From Parus major (lineage: Eukaryota; Chordata; Aves; Passeriformes; Paridae): a DNA stretch of 64,000 nucleotides. The translations under genes and the position numbers were made by a program. Where the stretch lies: positions 91,034,339-91,098,338 of the forward strand of contig NC_031770.1 in the NCBI RefSeq assembly GCF_001522545.3. Direction: 5' to 3'. Under the pieces are notes generated by a model. It was not told the origin of the DNA. It saw nothing but the letters and a program-made list of their open reading frames with translations, and ran no database searches. Positions 51,689 to 64,000 of this stretch are shown here, one piece after another (position 1 is the stretch's first letter; every line of letters begins with the position of its first letter).

Positions 51689-53621
51689 CTTTAAGATATA
51701 TAAGTACCTTAACACTTAATTTCTATAGTTGGAAAAGTCTCTTAATCTTTTTATTTGAGAAAAAATCACATATGTCTGTAAATAGGCAAGGATTTAAGAT
51801 AACTGACATAAACACATACCAGAATATGAATATTGCCCTGTTGGGTTTTGATATTTTTGGTTTGATGTAAACCATTTAGACTGACCCCGAAAAAGCCACA
51901 ATTTTCTCAATTCCTTTAATATCAAATGGGCTCTCCAAGACAATTTTAATAATAAAGAAAATCACATATTAAATATTCAAAATACAGTCATCCTTCAAAC
52001 TGTGATTCATCTTGCCTTTCTCTGGCATCTATTTTAGGATGGGGTAAATGGTTTCATTTTTTTAATGCTGAATGTGTATGGGTCTCAGACATTCGTCTTG
52101 AATCAGATACCTGGTTCAGGTGGTTCAGGTATCATATAGCATGCTTCTTACTGTATGTATGATGCCACCACTTCAGTTTTTAGGGTTTTTCATGGAAGTG
52201 AATTATTGGTGATTTTATTAGTTGAAAGCATATATTTTATGAATAAGTGCTGTTTTCAGGGGAGTTTCAGAGTTACCACTCCATTATATTTTTTAAGGAT
52301 TGAGATATTCATTGTCTCCATTGTAAGAGGAATACTTCTCTTTCCAGCTTCTAGCATCTTGTCATCCTCATTAATTTATTCCTCACTTTTGAATGACTAA
52401 ATATTGTAGTGTGATAGGGAAATGTAAATTATTTTCCTTTTGTGCAAAACAATGATGAAGCACCTAATGAAAAGGTCCCCACTGTGAAGAGGTTACAATT
52501 TAGACTCTGATGTGACACAAAAAGAGGAAAAAAATAAACAAGAACAAAAAAAGATAGAAATGTGACTATAACTTTTATAAAGTATATGCAATTAGCTGTC
52601 AGACATGATTGTGTTTCTGATTGCTGGGTACATTAGTTCCTTTAATGGAAGATTGTGGGAGAAAGGTTTTAGAAGTAGTTTAAACAATGGAAGAACAAGG
52701 TCTGTAAGTCAGAATTCAGAGGCCATTTCATGAATCTAAGACAGCTAGAAAGAGAGCATGAAAATAAAATGGTAGAAGAAAATTAAAGCAATGTTGAATT
52801 CATGTCCTTAGCACAAAGAAGACAAGGCCAAAATTATAGGTTAAAGCTGAGTAATTTGGGTCACGGAGTGTCAAGAACAAGGAATTTGAACTTGTCCTAA
52901 CAGAAGGATATAGTTATGGATGATGTAATTGTAGCATCACACAAACTGTGGAGTTGGCCACGTTTTATGCCATAAATTACATTAGTATGTTCTGAATCTG
53001 TTGCCTGAGGTCGAAGACAAAGTGAAACTGTATGGTTTAGATTTAATAAGTGGATTCTCATCTACATAAAAAATCAATACAAGATAAAGTTGTTGATGTT
53101 GATTGACATTTATAATTTTTGGGTATCTTTGGATACTTTATTGCCTATTTTCTTTTCTTTGTGAGGTCATTATATCAATGGATATGAATCATTATTTCCT
53201 TTCCAAAGTACAAACTGAATAGCTAAGAAGTAAAACTGGACTAGCTATTTTTCTGTGGTTTTCTCCTTTCCACATTTTTAGTTGGACTCAGTTTCTCAAC
53301 ATTATTCTCAACATCACTGCTTCAGTGAAAAAATCATATGGGTTTTGCTAATAAATGAAAAATTATTATGACCTATAGCAACTTGCTAGTTAGGTCTCTG
53401 GTTTCTGCAGTATAGTGGTTATTAAAGATTTCCACTTAATGGTTCAATGTTTGAGAGAATGAGTAGAGAGAAAAAAATAAGTAAACTTTTTTATAGCAGC
53501 TGTATGAGGCATGTTGATTTCCTTCATTTGCATCTCAAGATTAGCCTAGGGAAAGCAAGTGCAAAATCAGATTTCTATCATACTTACTGTTTGCCAATAT
53601 ATAATATACTCAATATCTATT
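51689..53621. other. 1.9 kb AT-rich non-coding DNA
   Basis: Between two CR1 elements. A 9-base tandem GGTTCAGGT pair within a 7-bp inverted repeat lies at 52106-52133. Nothing else was recognised. Confidence 0.5.
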
Positions 53622-54150
53622 AAGAAGAAAAGAAGGGTTGTTGTAGTACGTATCTGTTCTGAGGGGAATGAAAGCTCCTGTATGCCAGCTGGACCCATCC
53701 CGCAGGGAAATCTTCTGCCTCTCTGGGGCCTGGGTGCAGGATTTCACCAGGATGCTTCCTGAACTAAGTCAACCCCCATGATTATTAACCACTCCTGGTT
53801 GTCCAGATAGGCAGTGATGAGGCTGATAAGAAAGGTACCTGGGTAATTAAATTAGGCTTTGAGATTCTGGGTCAACTGGTTAATGGGACAAGAGCACAGG
53901 TGCTGTTCTGCTCATTTCCTTGAGTAGCAGGGATGGATAATGAAGGGAGCAGGAAAATCCATGTTATCATAAGTGGCTTAAGGACTGCTGCCACCAGTGC
54001 AAATTTGTTTTTTTTGATCATGGGGCAATTTTTATGGCATCAGGCCAGCTAGAGTCAGTCTTTTTCCATCTAACAAGGGCAAAAGTATTCTAGCCCATGC
54101 GTTGGCAGGTTGAGAGGGCTTTGAATTAGGTTTGAAGAGGAAAGAGGTTG
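53622..54150 (+). pseudogene. CR1 ORF1 remnant, SGNH/GDSL-type esterase domain
   Basis: ORF1 of this CR1 group encodes an RNA-binding protein with an esterase-like domain. The remnant starts KKRRVVVV, the strand that in intact copies leads into the GDS nucleophile motif. Here GDS is lost and the text reads RICSEGNE. Further on, 'agatcctgggtcaactggttaa'-like sequence (53870-53885), then the segment at 53935-54005 encoding the N-R-K...K-W-L region and the F-F-D-H-G stretch (about 54010-54027) are recognisable. The D-G-V-H-L-S catalytic histidine region near 54045-54075 has decayed. The reading needs frame changes. The identification of parts rests on recall of CR1 ORF1. Confidence 0.7.
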
Positions 54151-54189
54151 AAACCAGGCTCTCCAGAAATGAGCCCCAGTAAGCTGCTT

Positions 54190-54900
54190 TAGGGGTGAAA
54201 TCAGCAGCCCAGCTGAAGTGCATGTATACTAATGCACACAGCAATGAACAAGAGGAAGCCATGGTACAACAGGAAAGCTGTAATGTAGTCATCATCAAGA
54301 AAATGTGGCGGGATGAGATGACTTGCATGGCTGGAGTGCTGCAATGGATGCCAAAACGCTCTTCAGAAAAGACAGAGGAAGAGGTAGAGGCGTAGCTCTG
54401 TATGTTAGTGAGGCCCTTGACTCTGTGGAAATTGAGGTCAATGATGATAAGGTTGAGTGTCTAAGAATCATGGGAAAGGTCAGCAAAGACAACATCCTGG
54501 TGAGAATCTTTTATAGACCACTCAACCAGGATGAAGAGGTGGATGAATCATTCTACAAGCAGCTGGAGAATGTTTGAAGATCACCAGCCTTTTCCCCTGC
54601 AGGAGACTTTAATTTGTCAGATATCTTCTGGGAACTCAACACAGCAGAGAAGAGGCAGTCTAGGAGGTTCCTGGAGTGTATGGAGGATAGCTTCTTGTCA
54701 CAGCTGGTGAGTGAGCCTGCTAGGCTGAGGCTCTGCTACACCTTTTCTATTTACAAACAGAGAAGGCCTGAAGAGGGATGTGGTGGTCAGAGGCCATTTC
54801 GGGTACAGCGACCATGAAATAATGGAGTTCTCAATACTCAGTGAAACAAAGAAAGGGCATAAAAATACATTCTATACTGGACTTCTGGAGAGCAGACTTC
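54190..54900 (+). pseudogene. CR1 ORF2 remnant, APE-type endonuclease domain
   Basis: This is the N-terminal nicking endonuclease of the LINE, which cuts target DNA to prime reverse transcription. It begins with a K-C-M-Y-T-N-A-H-S segment at about 54216-54242, whose Asn is a conserved active-site position. The expected acidic T-E-T-W-W motif is changed to I-K-K-M-W. A 54323-54577 open stretch contains the V-A-L-Y-V and F-Y-R-P motifs. It ends at a single TGA, after which the same frame continues with G-D-F-N (about 54605-54616) and R-R-F-L-E-C. The terminal S-D-H motif survives at 54807-54815 but in a shifted frame. At least one nonsense mutation and one frameshift therefore interrupt it. 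Confidence 0.85.
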
Positions 54901-55247
54901 AGCCTACTCAAGATCCCAATTCAGACAGTACCTTGGGAAACAACCCTTAAAAAAAAGGGGTCTGGGAAGGCTGGGCAAGCTTCAAGAAAGAAATCTTGAA
55001 GGCACAGGAGCAGGTTGTCCCTATATGCCAAAAGATGAGCAGGTGGGGAAAACAACCAGCCTGGCTGGGCAGGGAGATTTTGTGGCAGCTCAGGGAAAAA
55101 AAGAGGGTGTGCCACCTTTGGAAAAAGGAGCCGGCAACTCAGGAAGTGTTTAAGGATGTCATTATATCATGCTGAAAGAAAACTAGAGAGGTGAAACTTT
55201 AATTATAGGACTTATTTTGGCCACTTCTATAAAGAATAATTAGATAT

Positions 55248-56500
55248 GTGTTTAAATACATTAATAGAAAATGGAGAGACAATAAATCCCTCTATTCCTT
55301 ACTGAACATGGGAGGAATAGTATCTCCAAAGACGAGAGAAAGACTGAGGTACTTAACACCTTCTTTTCCTCAGGGAAGCTGGCCTCCTGAGCTGGTAGAC
55401 AAGGATGGGAGGAACAGACTCACTGTAATCCAGAAGGAAGCAGTTAGTGATCTGCTGAGCCACTTAGATGCTCACAAGTTTATTGGACCAGACGACATCC
55501 ATCCTAGGGTCATGAGGGAGCTGGCAGAAGAGCTCGCCAAGTCGCTGTCCATCATTTACCACCAGTCTTGGCGAACCAGGGAGATCCCAGGTCACTGGAA
55601 GGTGGCCAATGTGATACCCATCCACAGATGGTGGGCTAGAAGGAGGATCCAGGAAACTACAGGCCTGTCAGCCTTACCTCAGTGCTCTGCAAGATTATGC
55701 AATATATCATCCTGAGTGCAATTACATGGCACCTACAGGATGGATGGGGGATCAGACCCAGACAGCATGGATTTAAGGGGCTGGTTCTGCTTCACCAACA
55801 TGATCTCCTTTTCTGACCAAGTGACCTGCCAGGTGGATGAGGGAAAGGCTGTGGATGTGTCTATTTGGACTTCAGCAAGGCGTTTGGCACTGTCTGCCAC
55901 AGCACACTCCTGGAAAAGCTGCAGACCTTGGCTTGGACAGGAGCTCTCTTTGCTGGGTTAGGAACTGTCTGGGTGGCTGGGACCAGAGAGTGGTGGTGAG
56001 CTGTGCTGCATCCAGCTGGGGGCCTGTCACCAGTGGTGTCCCTCAGGGGTCTGTGTTGGGGCCAGTCCTGTTTAGTATCTTTACTGATTATCAGGATGGG
56101 GGGATTGAATTCACCATTAGCAAATTTTCAGATGGCAACAAGTTGGGGGGAATGTTAATCTGAGTGGGTAGGAGGGCACTGGTAGTGGCATGGATAGATG
56201 GGCCAAGTCCAACAGCATGAGGTTTAACAAGGCCAGGTGCCGGGTCCTGCATTTTGACTGCAAACCCCCCTTGGTTACTACAGGCTGGGGATGGTGTGGC
56301 TGGACAGTGCCCAGGCAGAAAGGGACCTGGGGGTGCTGGTGACAGCCGGCTGGACATGAGCCAGCAGTGTGCCCTCACTGGGAACAGAAGGCCAATGGCC
56401 CCTGGCCTGTATCAGGAGTAGTGTGGCCAGCAGGAGCAGGGAGGTCATTCTCCCCCTGTACTCGGCACTGGTGAGGCCACACCTGAGTTCTGTGTCCAGT
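55248..56500 (+). pseudogene. CR1 ORF2 remnant, reverse transcriptase domain
   Basis: A 155-codon open stretch (55248-55715) covers the start of the domain, with G-P-D-D-I-H-P and E-L-A-K-S-L-S-I-I. A frameshift near 55625 damages the following P-I-F-K-K-G / Y-R-P-V-S-L region. Motif A reads L-D-F-S-K-A-F at 55865-55885 with its catalytic Asp (55868-55870) kept. The [10 protein letters not shown] motif is intact at about 56037-56066. The active-site F-A-D-D box has become F-S-D-G at 56125-56136, so the second catalytic Asp is lost. Several frameshifts separate these blocks. The copy is enzymatically dead. Confidence 0.87.
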
Positions 56501-56999
56501 TCTGGCACCTCAGTTTGGGAAGGACCTTGAGATGCTTGAGTGTGTCCAGAGAAGGGCGACAGAGCTGGTGAAGGGTCTGGAACACAAGTCCTGTGAGGAG
56601 CAGCTGAGGGAGCTGGGCTCATTTAGCCTGGAGAAGAGGAGACTCAGGGGACACCTTATTGCTCTCTCCAGCTGCCTGAAAGGAGGCTGTAGCCAGGTGA
56701 AGTTTGGTCTCTTTTCCAAGCCAACAACTGACAGGGCAAGAGGACACAGTCTTAAACTGCACCAGAGGTTTGGTCCAGACATTAGGAAGAACTTCACAGA
56801 AGGGATGATTGGGCATTGGAATAGGCTGCTGAGGGAGGTGGTGGAGTCCCTGTACCTGGAGGTTTTTTAAAAAAAATGTTGGATGTAGCACTCAGTGCCA
56901 TGGTCTGGTTGGCAAGGTGATGTTCAGGTTGGACTTGAGGATCTCAAAGGTCTTTTCCAACCTACGAGATTCAAGCTGCTACATTCTGTGATTCTGTGG
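56501..56999 (+). mobile_element. CR1 3' end region with terminal octamer repeat
   Basis: Late ORF2 and the short 3' untranslated tail of the same CR1. Typical segments are 'gtgtccagagaagggcgaca', 'cacaagtcctgtgaggagca', 'ctgcctgaaaggaggctgta' and, near the end, 'ggatctcaaaggtcttttcc'. It closes with the ATTCTGTG tandem octamer at 56981-56996. The 112-codon plus-strand frame at 56532-56870 is the C-terminal part of ORF2 in one frame. Antisense frames here are shadows. Confidence 0.9.
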
Positions 57000-59900
57000 T
57001 CTGTGTATTTTCTTCAAGCATATATTTTTTAATATAGTTTAAATGTTTCTGTCTACTTTTAGACATTCCTAAGACACTCTGAAACAGTCATCTGTTTTAC
57101 ACATCTGAAAGTTTGAATGCATTTTACCACTGGTATACAGTACCTTGACAGCATATTGGATGCTGCTATTTTATGTCTGTGGGAGTGAGAAATGAAAATG
57201 CCAGTTTTATGACAACATGATGCATTGATTCTACTCACATGAATATCATTAATGTCATACTCTGCCTTCTTGTCTTGGCCAAATTTTGTTTTCAGCAAAA
57301 ACAAAATAATGTAATTCAGATTATTTTTATTTGAATGATGCAGATTTAATTATTTTTTTCATATTTTCCTGAAATCTAATAAAATCTGCAATGAGTGCTA
57401 AAGAATGAAGATTACTATTCAAGGGTATGCATGCTTGTAATGGAGATTGTCTTCTATGCAGTATTAATGTTGAGACCATATGCACAAAAAAACAAATCAG
57501 AGTTTTCTTGACTGTTTATTTTCTAATAATATGTAGATTTTTCCATCCCAAAAATCTGCCCACCAACGTTTTTTAGGAAAATATGCAGATCCATTTTGAA
57601 CTTTATTTCAATCTATCTAGACATATAAAATCTCTAGACAACAAGATCTAGTAATTTGGTAACTGCAATGCTCAGAATACATTCGTGATGTTCTATGTTC
57701 CAGAGAAATTATTTGATCTTGGAACTACTCCCTTATATAAAATGGCAGCACTACATGATGGAAATTGCATCTCAGTGGCATCCACTCTTCAACATTAATA
57801 TCCATAGCAATAGAATAAGATGCAACCCCTCTTGGATCTCACAGCTCCGTAGAACACAAAGAAAGTAAAAGGACCCAAGAGATATTGCAGCAAGAATTTT
57901 AAAATTTCCTTTTTCATCACCTGGGAATAAACATTTTAGATAAGCCAGTGCTAAATTTTAACACTAGGGATATTTAATCTTTTTTGTTTATATCAAAAAG
58001 AATCAAACTGATAATTTTTTTACATTTTTGAACTGAGAATTTCTACTTTCCAATGAAAAGTTTTCTAATTTTGCTTTTTCATCCATTCTCTTCAGAACTG
58101 GAAAAAATAAATTTTAAAAATCCTATAGAATACATTTTTCTTTTCATTGAGTTATTATTGAAAATTTCAAGTAAAATAATAATAATAAAAATATGGCCAT
58201 TGATTCAGAGTACACAATGTTTGTGATTTCTTGCATTTTTAGTATACTGTTACTTAAGAAATGAAGTTTTACATCAGAAGTTTCAGAATATCTTCATAGA
58301 ATGTGTTGAGTTCCTAATTTTAGCAGTCTCTTATCTTCTAGGGCCTCATCAGCATTTTAAAATGTCTCATTTTCTTCAAGCACAGCAGAAATAACTAAAG
58401 CTGTGTCTACTTGCATTTTGGTCCAGAGCTTTCAATATGCACAAAAGCAATTGACCAAATTTTGCCAGATCATCTGAATGAGTTTGGGAAATTGCAGGCT
58501 TGTCTACCCTATAGCAATTTTTATTTACTAATTCTCATTAACTTTTATTCTTCACAGTGTTCATCCAGTAGTTCGTTGATGAAGTTCTTCTGGCATTTCC
58601 TAGGGTTTTGATCTGATAACAGAGAATGAAGTAAAAAGGTAGTATGCAACTCATAAGTGGGAAGGTTTTAAGGGATTGCAGGAATCAGGATATCCATCCA
58701 TTTTCGAGGATTAATTCTTGGTGCTGCCAAGTTTGCTAAAATAAATACCTCTTCTATGCTTTTTTGTACTTTCACTTGATAATATATCCTTTTATTTTGA
58801 AAACTGGTTTTGTAAATGTAATCAAAGATTCAAACTGTTTCCTTGTGTCTCCTGGTTGCTTCACAGCTTAGCGCAGTACAACAACTGGTCTAATCTTCAC
58901 ATCTTAAGTTCATATTTACTTTTGAATTGTGAATTAATCATATTTATCTCCAAGTAATTCAGCCATAGTGTAAAAAAAAATATATATTTAAGTTACACCT
59001 AATGACTTTTTGATATTTTTTTTTCAACACTTAATATTTCATCTGGTCTTACACATGGATGAGGAAAGCATGAACAAAAATAGCAGCCATTACTATACCC
59101 AAATGAAATATGAAGACTGGGAAAACTTCACAGTACCTGAATGATAATATGAAACTGCATTTTTAAAAACGGTGTGTTTCTTTTATTTCAAAAAACATCT
59201 GGAGCCTGAAATGTAGCTGTGAATTTGATTTTTTGTTGGAAATTAATCTTCTACAAAGTATTGGTACCTTTGAATAGGCCGTTACAAGAAGTGATAGGTA
59301 AATGTGTGTATATTCACATCATTAGGGAAACCCTATTTTAATAACTGTCTTTTTGAGACTACCAGTTATTTTATGTGCAATTTTATATTTCTTGGAAATA
59401 ATGTTTAACTTTCCAAGGTACTCTGTAGCACTTAATTTGAAAGGATAGGTTTTGTGTTTTATCTCTTCATTCTCTTTTCAAAAATGTTCATTTTTGAAAT
59501 TTATCTTCTAACTAAAGTTAATAAAATAAACAGAAATTATCACAGTCTTAAGATAATTTACCATTCATTTATTCTTCTCCTCCTGTGCTTAGTTAGAATT
59601 TGCCCTGTTGTTTGTCAGCATAGCTTCAGATTGCAATTTTCTTCTTGTGCCATACCCCAGCAGTGAAAGTGAATGTACACATGGGGTTGAAGCCATCTAT
59701 TGTGGAAGCACTGGAATAGGTTATGAAGAGGACATGACTGCTCAGATATATCAAAGAGTAGCACTGCACTGAAGAACATCCCCCGTGCTGAAATTCCCAG
59801 CAAGGAATGATGCTGTAATACACAATATTATTTCAGTGTTCAATGCAATTTTGGAAAACAAAGCATGTTCTAAGAAGTAAATATTTTTTAGTTCCTATTT

Positions 59901-62900
59901 CAGCTTCAAATTTATAAAACCCCTTTCATATTAGCAAGTTGCCAGTGAACAATGTGTAGTGTTTTGAAGCTTGTCTAAAACTCAGACCCCCATTTTCCTA
60001 TTTGCTGTGAGTATGCTTGTGATCTAAGGACATTCCCTTGAAGCTAGATCCAGACAAACATTTAGGATCCTGCAGTTACGCAATGCAGTACCTAATTTTC
60101 CAGCACACAGACTGAGAGGCATTTGAGAAAGATGCAAGGCCGTCATGTGTGGTAATGGGAGGACTTAGGCAAAATACTGCTGAGCCCTTGTCAATAGAGA
60201 AATAAAGTTAAGATTCATAAAACAGAGAAGGAAGTATAACAATGTAACCTGGAGTTTGAGTAGTTCAGACTTGATTCGGGGGAAACCCAAATTCAATTCC
60301 CCCTCTGAAAACAGTTTCTGCATTTTATATGGAATAGTCTTCACAAAATGACATCACAGTCTCCAGAGCAGGAAGAGCTGTGCCTTCCATCTGATCTTCT
60401 GCTGGGCTAAAAAATCTATTTATTTTTGTCCATGTGCATATTCCATCTAGCCTTATAAATTTTCATGTTTTACACAAAACTCATACCTAACAAAAAAATG
60501 TGAATAATTTATTTGGAACACTTTTCTGATCGTAGAGCTTGAGGTATCGTGTTCCTCTAGAAGGTGGGTGAGATCGGTTTCAATGTTGGTTGATACAATA
60601 GGTTATTATAATAAAGTGAGTGCACTATCTTCCAGCTCCTTGAAAATAAAGGGAACCTCTTACAGCTTGATTTTAGAGAAAGCAGTTGCTATTCCATATC
60701 AGCAGGAGCCCCATCCTTTCTTATATACTCTGATTACTCTGATTGTGAAATATAAAGCAATGCTGTAATGTAGATACTTCTTGCTTTAGCAAGTAGTTGC
60801 TGCAGATGTATGTTTTCAATTTTTCTTGCTACCACTTAAGCATGGACAGCAAAAGAACACCCAGAAGCAGACACAGTATTATATATAAGTAGAGTAGTGT
60901 ATATATATAAGTAGAGTCTTGTGAATGGATGCTAAAAAAGCTGGGGCTCCAGAAAGACAAGTGGGTTTTCTAAGGGTTTTTGAAGAAAAGCCTGTGGGAA
61001 TGACCAGTAATTTCAGATGGATATAGGAGATGTAATTTAGTTTTGAGTCCCAGAAGGTGATAGCTGGAGGAAGAACAGAGAGCTGCCTTGCTCTGCCTAC
61101 GATCTTGACCAATTTCCTGAACTTTTTTCTGACACTGTTATGGAGAATGGGATCAGGAAAGCATGATCTGTGATGTGATGATGTTCCTCATAGAATCCGA
61201 AAGCTGAGTAATGTCTGAATTTGAGATGGGCTTTTTCAGCCTGGAATAACTTATGTTAATAACAAATGTAAGTTATGATGTTGGCTAAGGAGGCAGTTGG
61301 CTGATCTGAGTTGCTGTTTATTTTGTCAACTGCCTTTCTCTAGCTTTTCTTGATAGATCCCACTGTGTGTGACCTTACTAAAAAGTGCTCCTTAGTGACC
61401 TGTTCTGCCACCTGTAAAAAAGAGACTCTTGGAACTGCCAAACTGAATATTCCTGTGAGGAATGCAAATACAATGATGTTTTGAAGGGATGAGAAATACT
61501 ACTGAATAACAGTACATATTAATATTCGAGATGAAAACAAAGGAGAGAAGGACCTTCCCTTTTTTTTTTTTTCTTTTTGAGGGGAAGATTGTTTTCTAGT
61601 ACATTTGATAGAACTCATTTTAAAATTCAAACTTTTTTGTTTGAAAAATATAAAAATACACATTTGAACTTCCTGTGGTTTCTTTCCTTCTGTTTTTTCA
61701 TTCACAGATCAGAAAAATTGCAAGATATTCCCAAAGGGGGTTAAATAGTCACTGGTACTGAGAGTATTATGCTGAAAACTTGCTTAATTCTAAAGGGCCC
61801 CTGGCTGAGGCTCCCCCAGCAGCCTACACTGATAGTTGCTGACAGGAACACGGGTATTTTGGACATTGAGAGCAGAATGCTGAATCTGGTCTGCAAGTGT
61901 GTGCACTCTGCACAGGGTGACAATGATCTGTGTTTTCAACAGTGGCTCTATCTGCTAATGGGCTCGCAGGACACATGCTATGGTTTTTTTCCACACAGTG
62001 TGATTCCTTTCTCTGTGGGATTCCTATAGACAGAAAGTTGGATCAGTTAAGAAATCAGTCTGTATTTTATGCTGAAGTGGTACTAAGAAGGTATGACAGT
62101 CTTGGGCAAAACATGTGCAAAGCTATCAATCCACAAAATGCCAGGCTAATTATTCTGCCTGATGTAATTGCTCTGAAATGTGCTTTAATAATGGAAATGC
62201 TTTAAAAAGCATTCTTACTTTTCTTTACTAACAGTGCTATTCCTCTTCATGTGAGAGAGTTGTAAATTGGTGGGTTTTCAATTTTTTTTCTCTTCTCTTT
62301 TTTTGTGTCTAAGAAAAATTAATGTCATAGACATCATATGAATCCTATGTGCCAGTATCTATGCAGCTGAGATTGAATGCAGAGTGTCAAAATTTTGCTT
62401 ACAATAATCACATTAAACTTCCTCCATTCTGCTTTGGACCACAGTCATTACAATTTGGCACTTTCAAGTTTCAGTCTAGGAGCATTAAGAAAGTAGGTGG
62501 AATGCTTAGTCTGTGTTGCCTATGCCAACGTTTCTTTTCCATAGGAAATCCCTTTGTATTGTTGCAAGAAAACAAGACATACCTTCATTTCTTGAATATC
62601 TGTCTTTGCCCTCTCTGACCTTTGTCAGACAAAAAGTTCAGGGTTATAACTGTAATGTGAAGCATTTTGTGTCATTATTTCTCTTTTACCCTTGTTCTTT
62701 AGAGCATTCTGAAGAATACTTTATGCTGTACCCTATGATCATTATTAGTGTTAGAGGCCAGAAAGAGCATTTTAATGCATCCACACTGACAGGTCAAGGT
62801 CATGTCACCAGAGATGTGATGCCTGACAGGTAAATCACTCTGAAGTTTTAAGCTAGAAAATAATGTTATACAGCTGTAGCATGTCGCCACCTAGCTTTAC

Positions 62901-64000
62901 TTATTTCTTTTTCTCCTTTAAAATTTAGTATTTCCAATGTCCTAGGTAATTCATAGAACATTTTATATTCAGAGAAGTGTCTTCCTATCCATCAACCACC
63001 TGCTTTTTTATCTTATGCCAACAGCCACTCTTTAATCTTTTAACTTATTTGGCTCATTTTGTCAATCCTGAGCTCATCTCAGTCTCCCTTTAAGATTATG
63101 CACCCAGTGCAGTTATTCCCGTATGAGGTCTAAATTAATGATAAAACCAGTGATCTGTTGAGGCTGCTTTTTTCCAGTTGTGTTTTAGGAAGAGAGAAGG
63201 AATGTGTACAGGCTACTGTGAAATGGACTACTGTTTTCCTAGACCGTTTCTATGAAAGTTCCCTACTGATATCTGTCCCAGCCTGCTCAGCTTGGATTAA
63301 TGTGGAGAATAATGCATTTAGGAATTCTAAAAAGGCAAAAGTAAAGACCTTTTCTTTTTAATAGTTAATTTGTTTGATAGAATGAATGGGAGCTGGTCTG
63401 CTGTCTCCTTAATTTCTACAATACAGTGACAGTCTCTTCAGATCATCATTTATATCCTGTGCCAGATCAGCATTTTTATTGAATGATCTCAGTATAATAC
63501 TCAAATAACTTCAAGTTGCTCCAAAATTATGAAGATTGTAATATCCTACTGTCTATTTTTCATCACTGATTATTTTCATCATAGATTACCATCACATATA
63601 AAAAAAAAATCATATGTGATTGCAAGATGGTATTATTTTCTTAAACTGAATACCAAACTCAGACTTTTACCTAATATGTGAAAGCTAAAATTTAATAGAT
63701 TAATTTTATTTCCATTAAATTTCCAACAACTGTGTTGTGAAATTATTTTATATGACATTGTATTTGTATCTTTTTGTATATATGTATTTATTTTATGTAA
63801 TATTGTATTGTTTTATAAATTAATGTCAAAGATTTTTTGAACCACAGTAATTAAACCAAGATTGATCTCACAAAACGAACAAGGCAGATTGAAAACAATG
63901 GTGGCCTAATCATGTATAGCATTTCTATATTTGGGGATTCTAGAGGATTTGCCTCCTTTCCTCTTGTCTGTTTTAATTGTTACATAACTTTTGTGGTTTG
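57000..64000. other. 7 kb AT-rich non-coding DNA
   Basis: No gene or transposon was recognised. Simple features seen are an AAT trinucleotide run near 58176-58190, a 22-bp tandem duplication at 60880-60917, T-rich patches near 61559-61576 and a 9-bp stem hairpin with an A-rich loop at 63591-63620. Frames of up to 106 codons (62513-62833) have no motif I know. Confidence 0.5.
60880..60917. repeat. 22-bp tandem duplication
   Basis: The 16-base string TATATATAAGTAGAGT occurs at 60880-60895 and exactly again at 60902-60917, a period of 22. It is a small tandem duplication with a TA-rich core. Confidence 0.85.

Larger units (their letters stand above)
53622..56999 (+). mobile_element. Long CR1 LINE copy, 5'-truncated, about 3.4 kb
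   Basis: This is the most complete retrotransposon in the window. In order on the plus strand it holds the C-terminal part of ORF1 (esterase), the ORF2 endonuclease, the ORF2 reverse transcriptase, and the 3' tail ending in ATTCTGTGATTCTGTG at 56981-56996. Full-length avian CR1 is around 4.5 kb, so roughly the first quarter is missing. Reading frames are broken by stops and frameshifts, and key active-site residues are changed, so it cannot move by itself. No target-site duplication was evident. Confidence 0.93.

Noticed and set aside
1..64000. CRISPR arrays, operons, bacterial promoters or ribosome binding sites
   Set aside because: The repeats show vertebrate nuclear DNA. No regularly spaced short repeats with unique spacers were seen.

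Overview
This window looks like non-coding nuclear DNA from a bird. The evidence is the repeat content. There are many CR1 (chicken repeat 1) LINE fragments, several with the avian-type 3' end of tandem ATTCTATG/ATTCTGTG octamers. There are also three retroviral LTRs that resemble known bird ERV LTRs. I saw no Alu, L1 or B-type elements. The LTR types would suit a songbird or near relative, but that is inferred from memory of the families, not from a search. No host protein-coding gene, exon chain, rRNA or tRNA could be supported. The background is AT-rich and full of stops, and every longer open frame is either inside a repeat or spans the assembly gap. The window is best read as a gene desert or the interior of a very large intron.

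Layout. 1-2246: unannotated AT-rich DNA. 2247-3497: two CR1 fragments in opposite orientation, almost touching. 4129-4230: a short CR1 3' end. 4231-12640: unannotated, with one local duplication (5296/6293), an AT-rich patch and a hairpin. 12641-12988: a 336-bp solo LTR on the minus strand with a perfect 6-bp target-site duplication and a readable promoter and poly(A) signal. 12989-27397: about 14 kb with no recognisable transposon except a C-rich hexanucleotide microsatellite at 21213-21275. 27398-27925: CR1. 29075-29563: an old LTR truncated at its 3' end, followed by an A/C-rich tract. 29783-39248: about 9 kb without a recognised element. 39249-39340: short CR1. 43021-44204: a large minus-strand solo LTR with a 5-bp target-site duplication and a 200-N assembly gap inside its minisatellite. 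46445-57000: the repeat-rich part, with two CR1 tails, an internally deleted CR1 (50579-51688), a purine tract (48339-48442) and the longest CR1 copy (53622-56999). 57000-64000: unannotated.

The only recognisable coding remnants belong to the 53622-56999 CR1: the end of ORF1 (SGNH/GDSL-type esterase), then the ORF2 endonuclease and reverse transcriptase, then the 3' tail. All are interrupted by stops and frameshifts, and the reverse transcriptase active-site box is altered, so the copy is dead. I found no evidence of a new biological system. The most informative items are the two solo LTRs with intact target-site duplications, the catalytic-core deletion in one CR1, the gap placed in an LTR minisatellite, and the long transposon-free stretches where conserved regulatory DNA could be sought.
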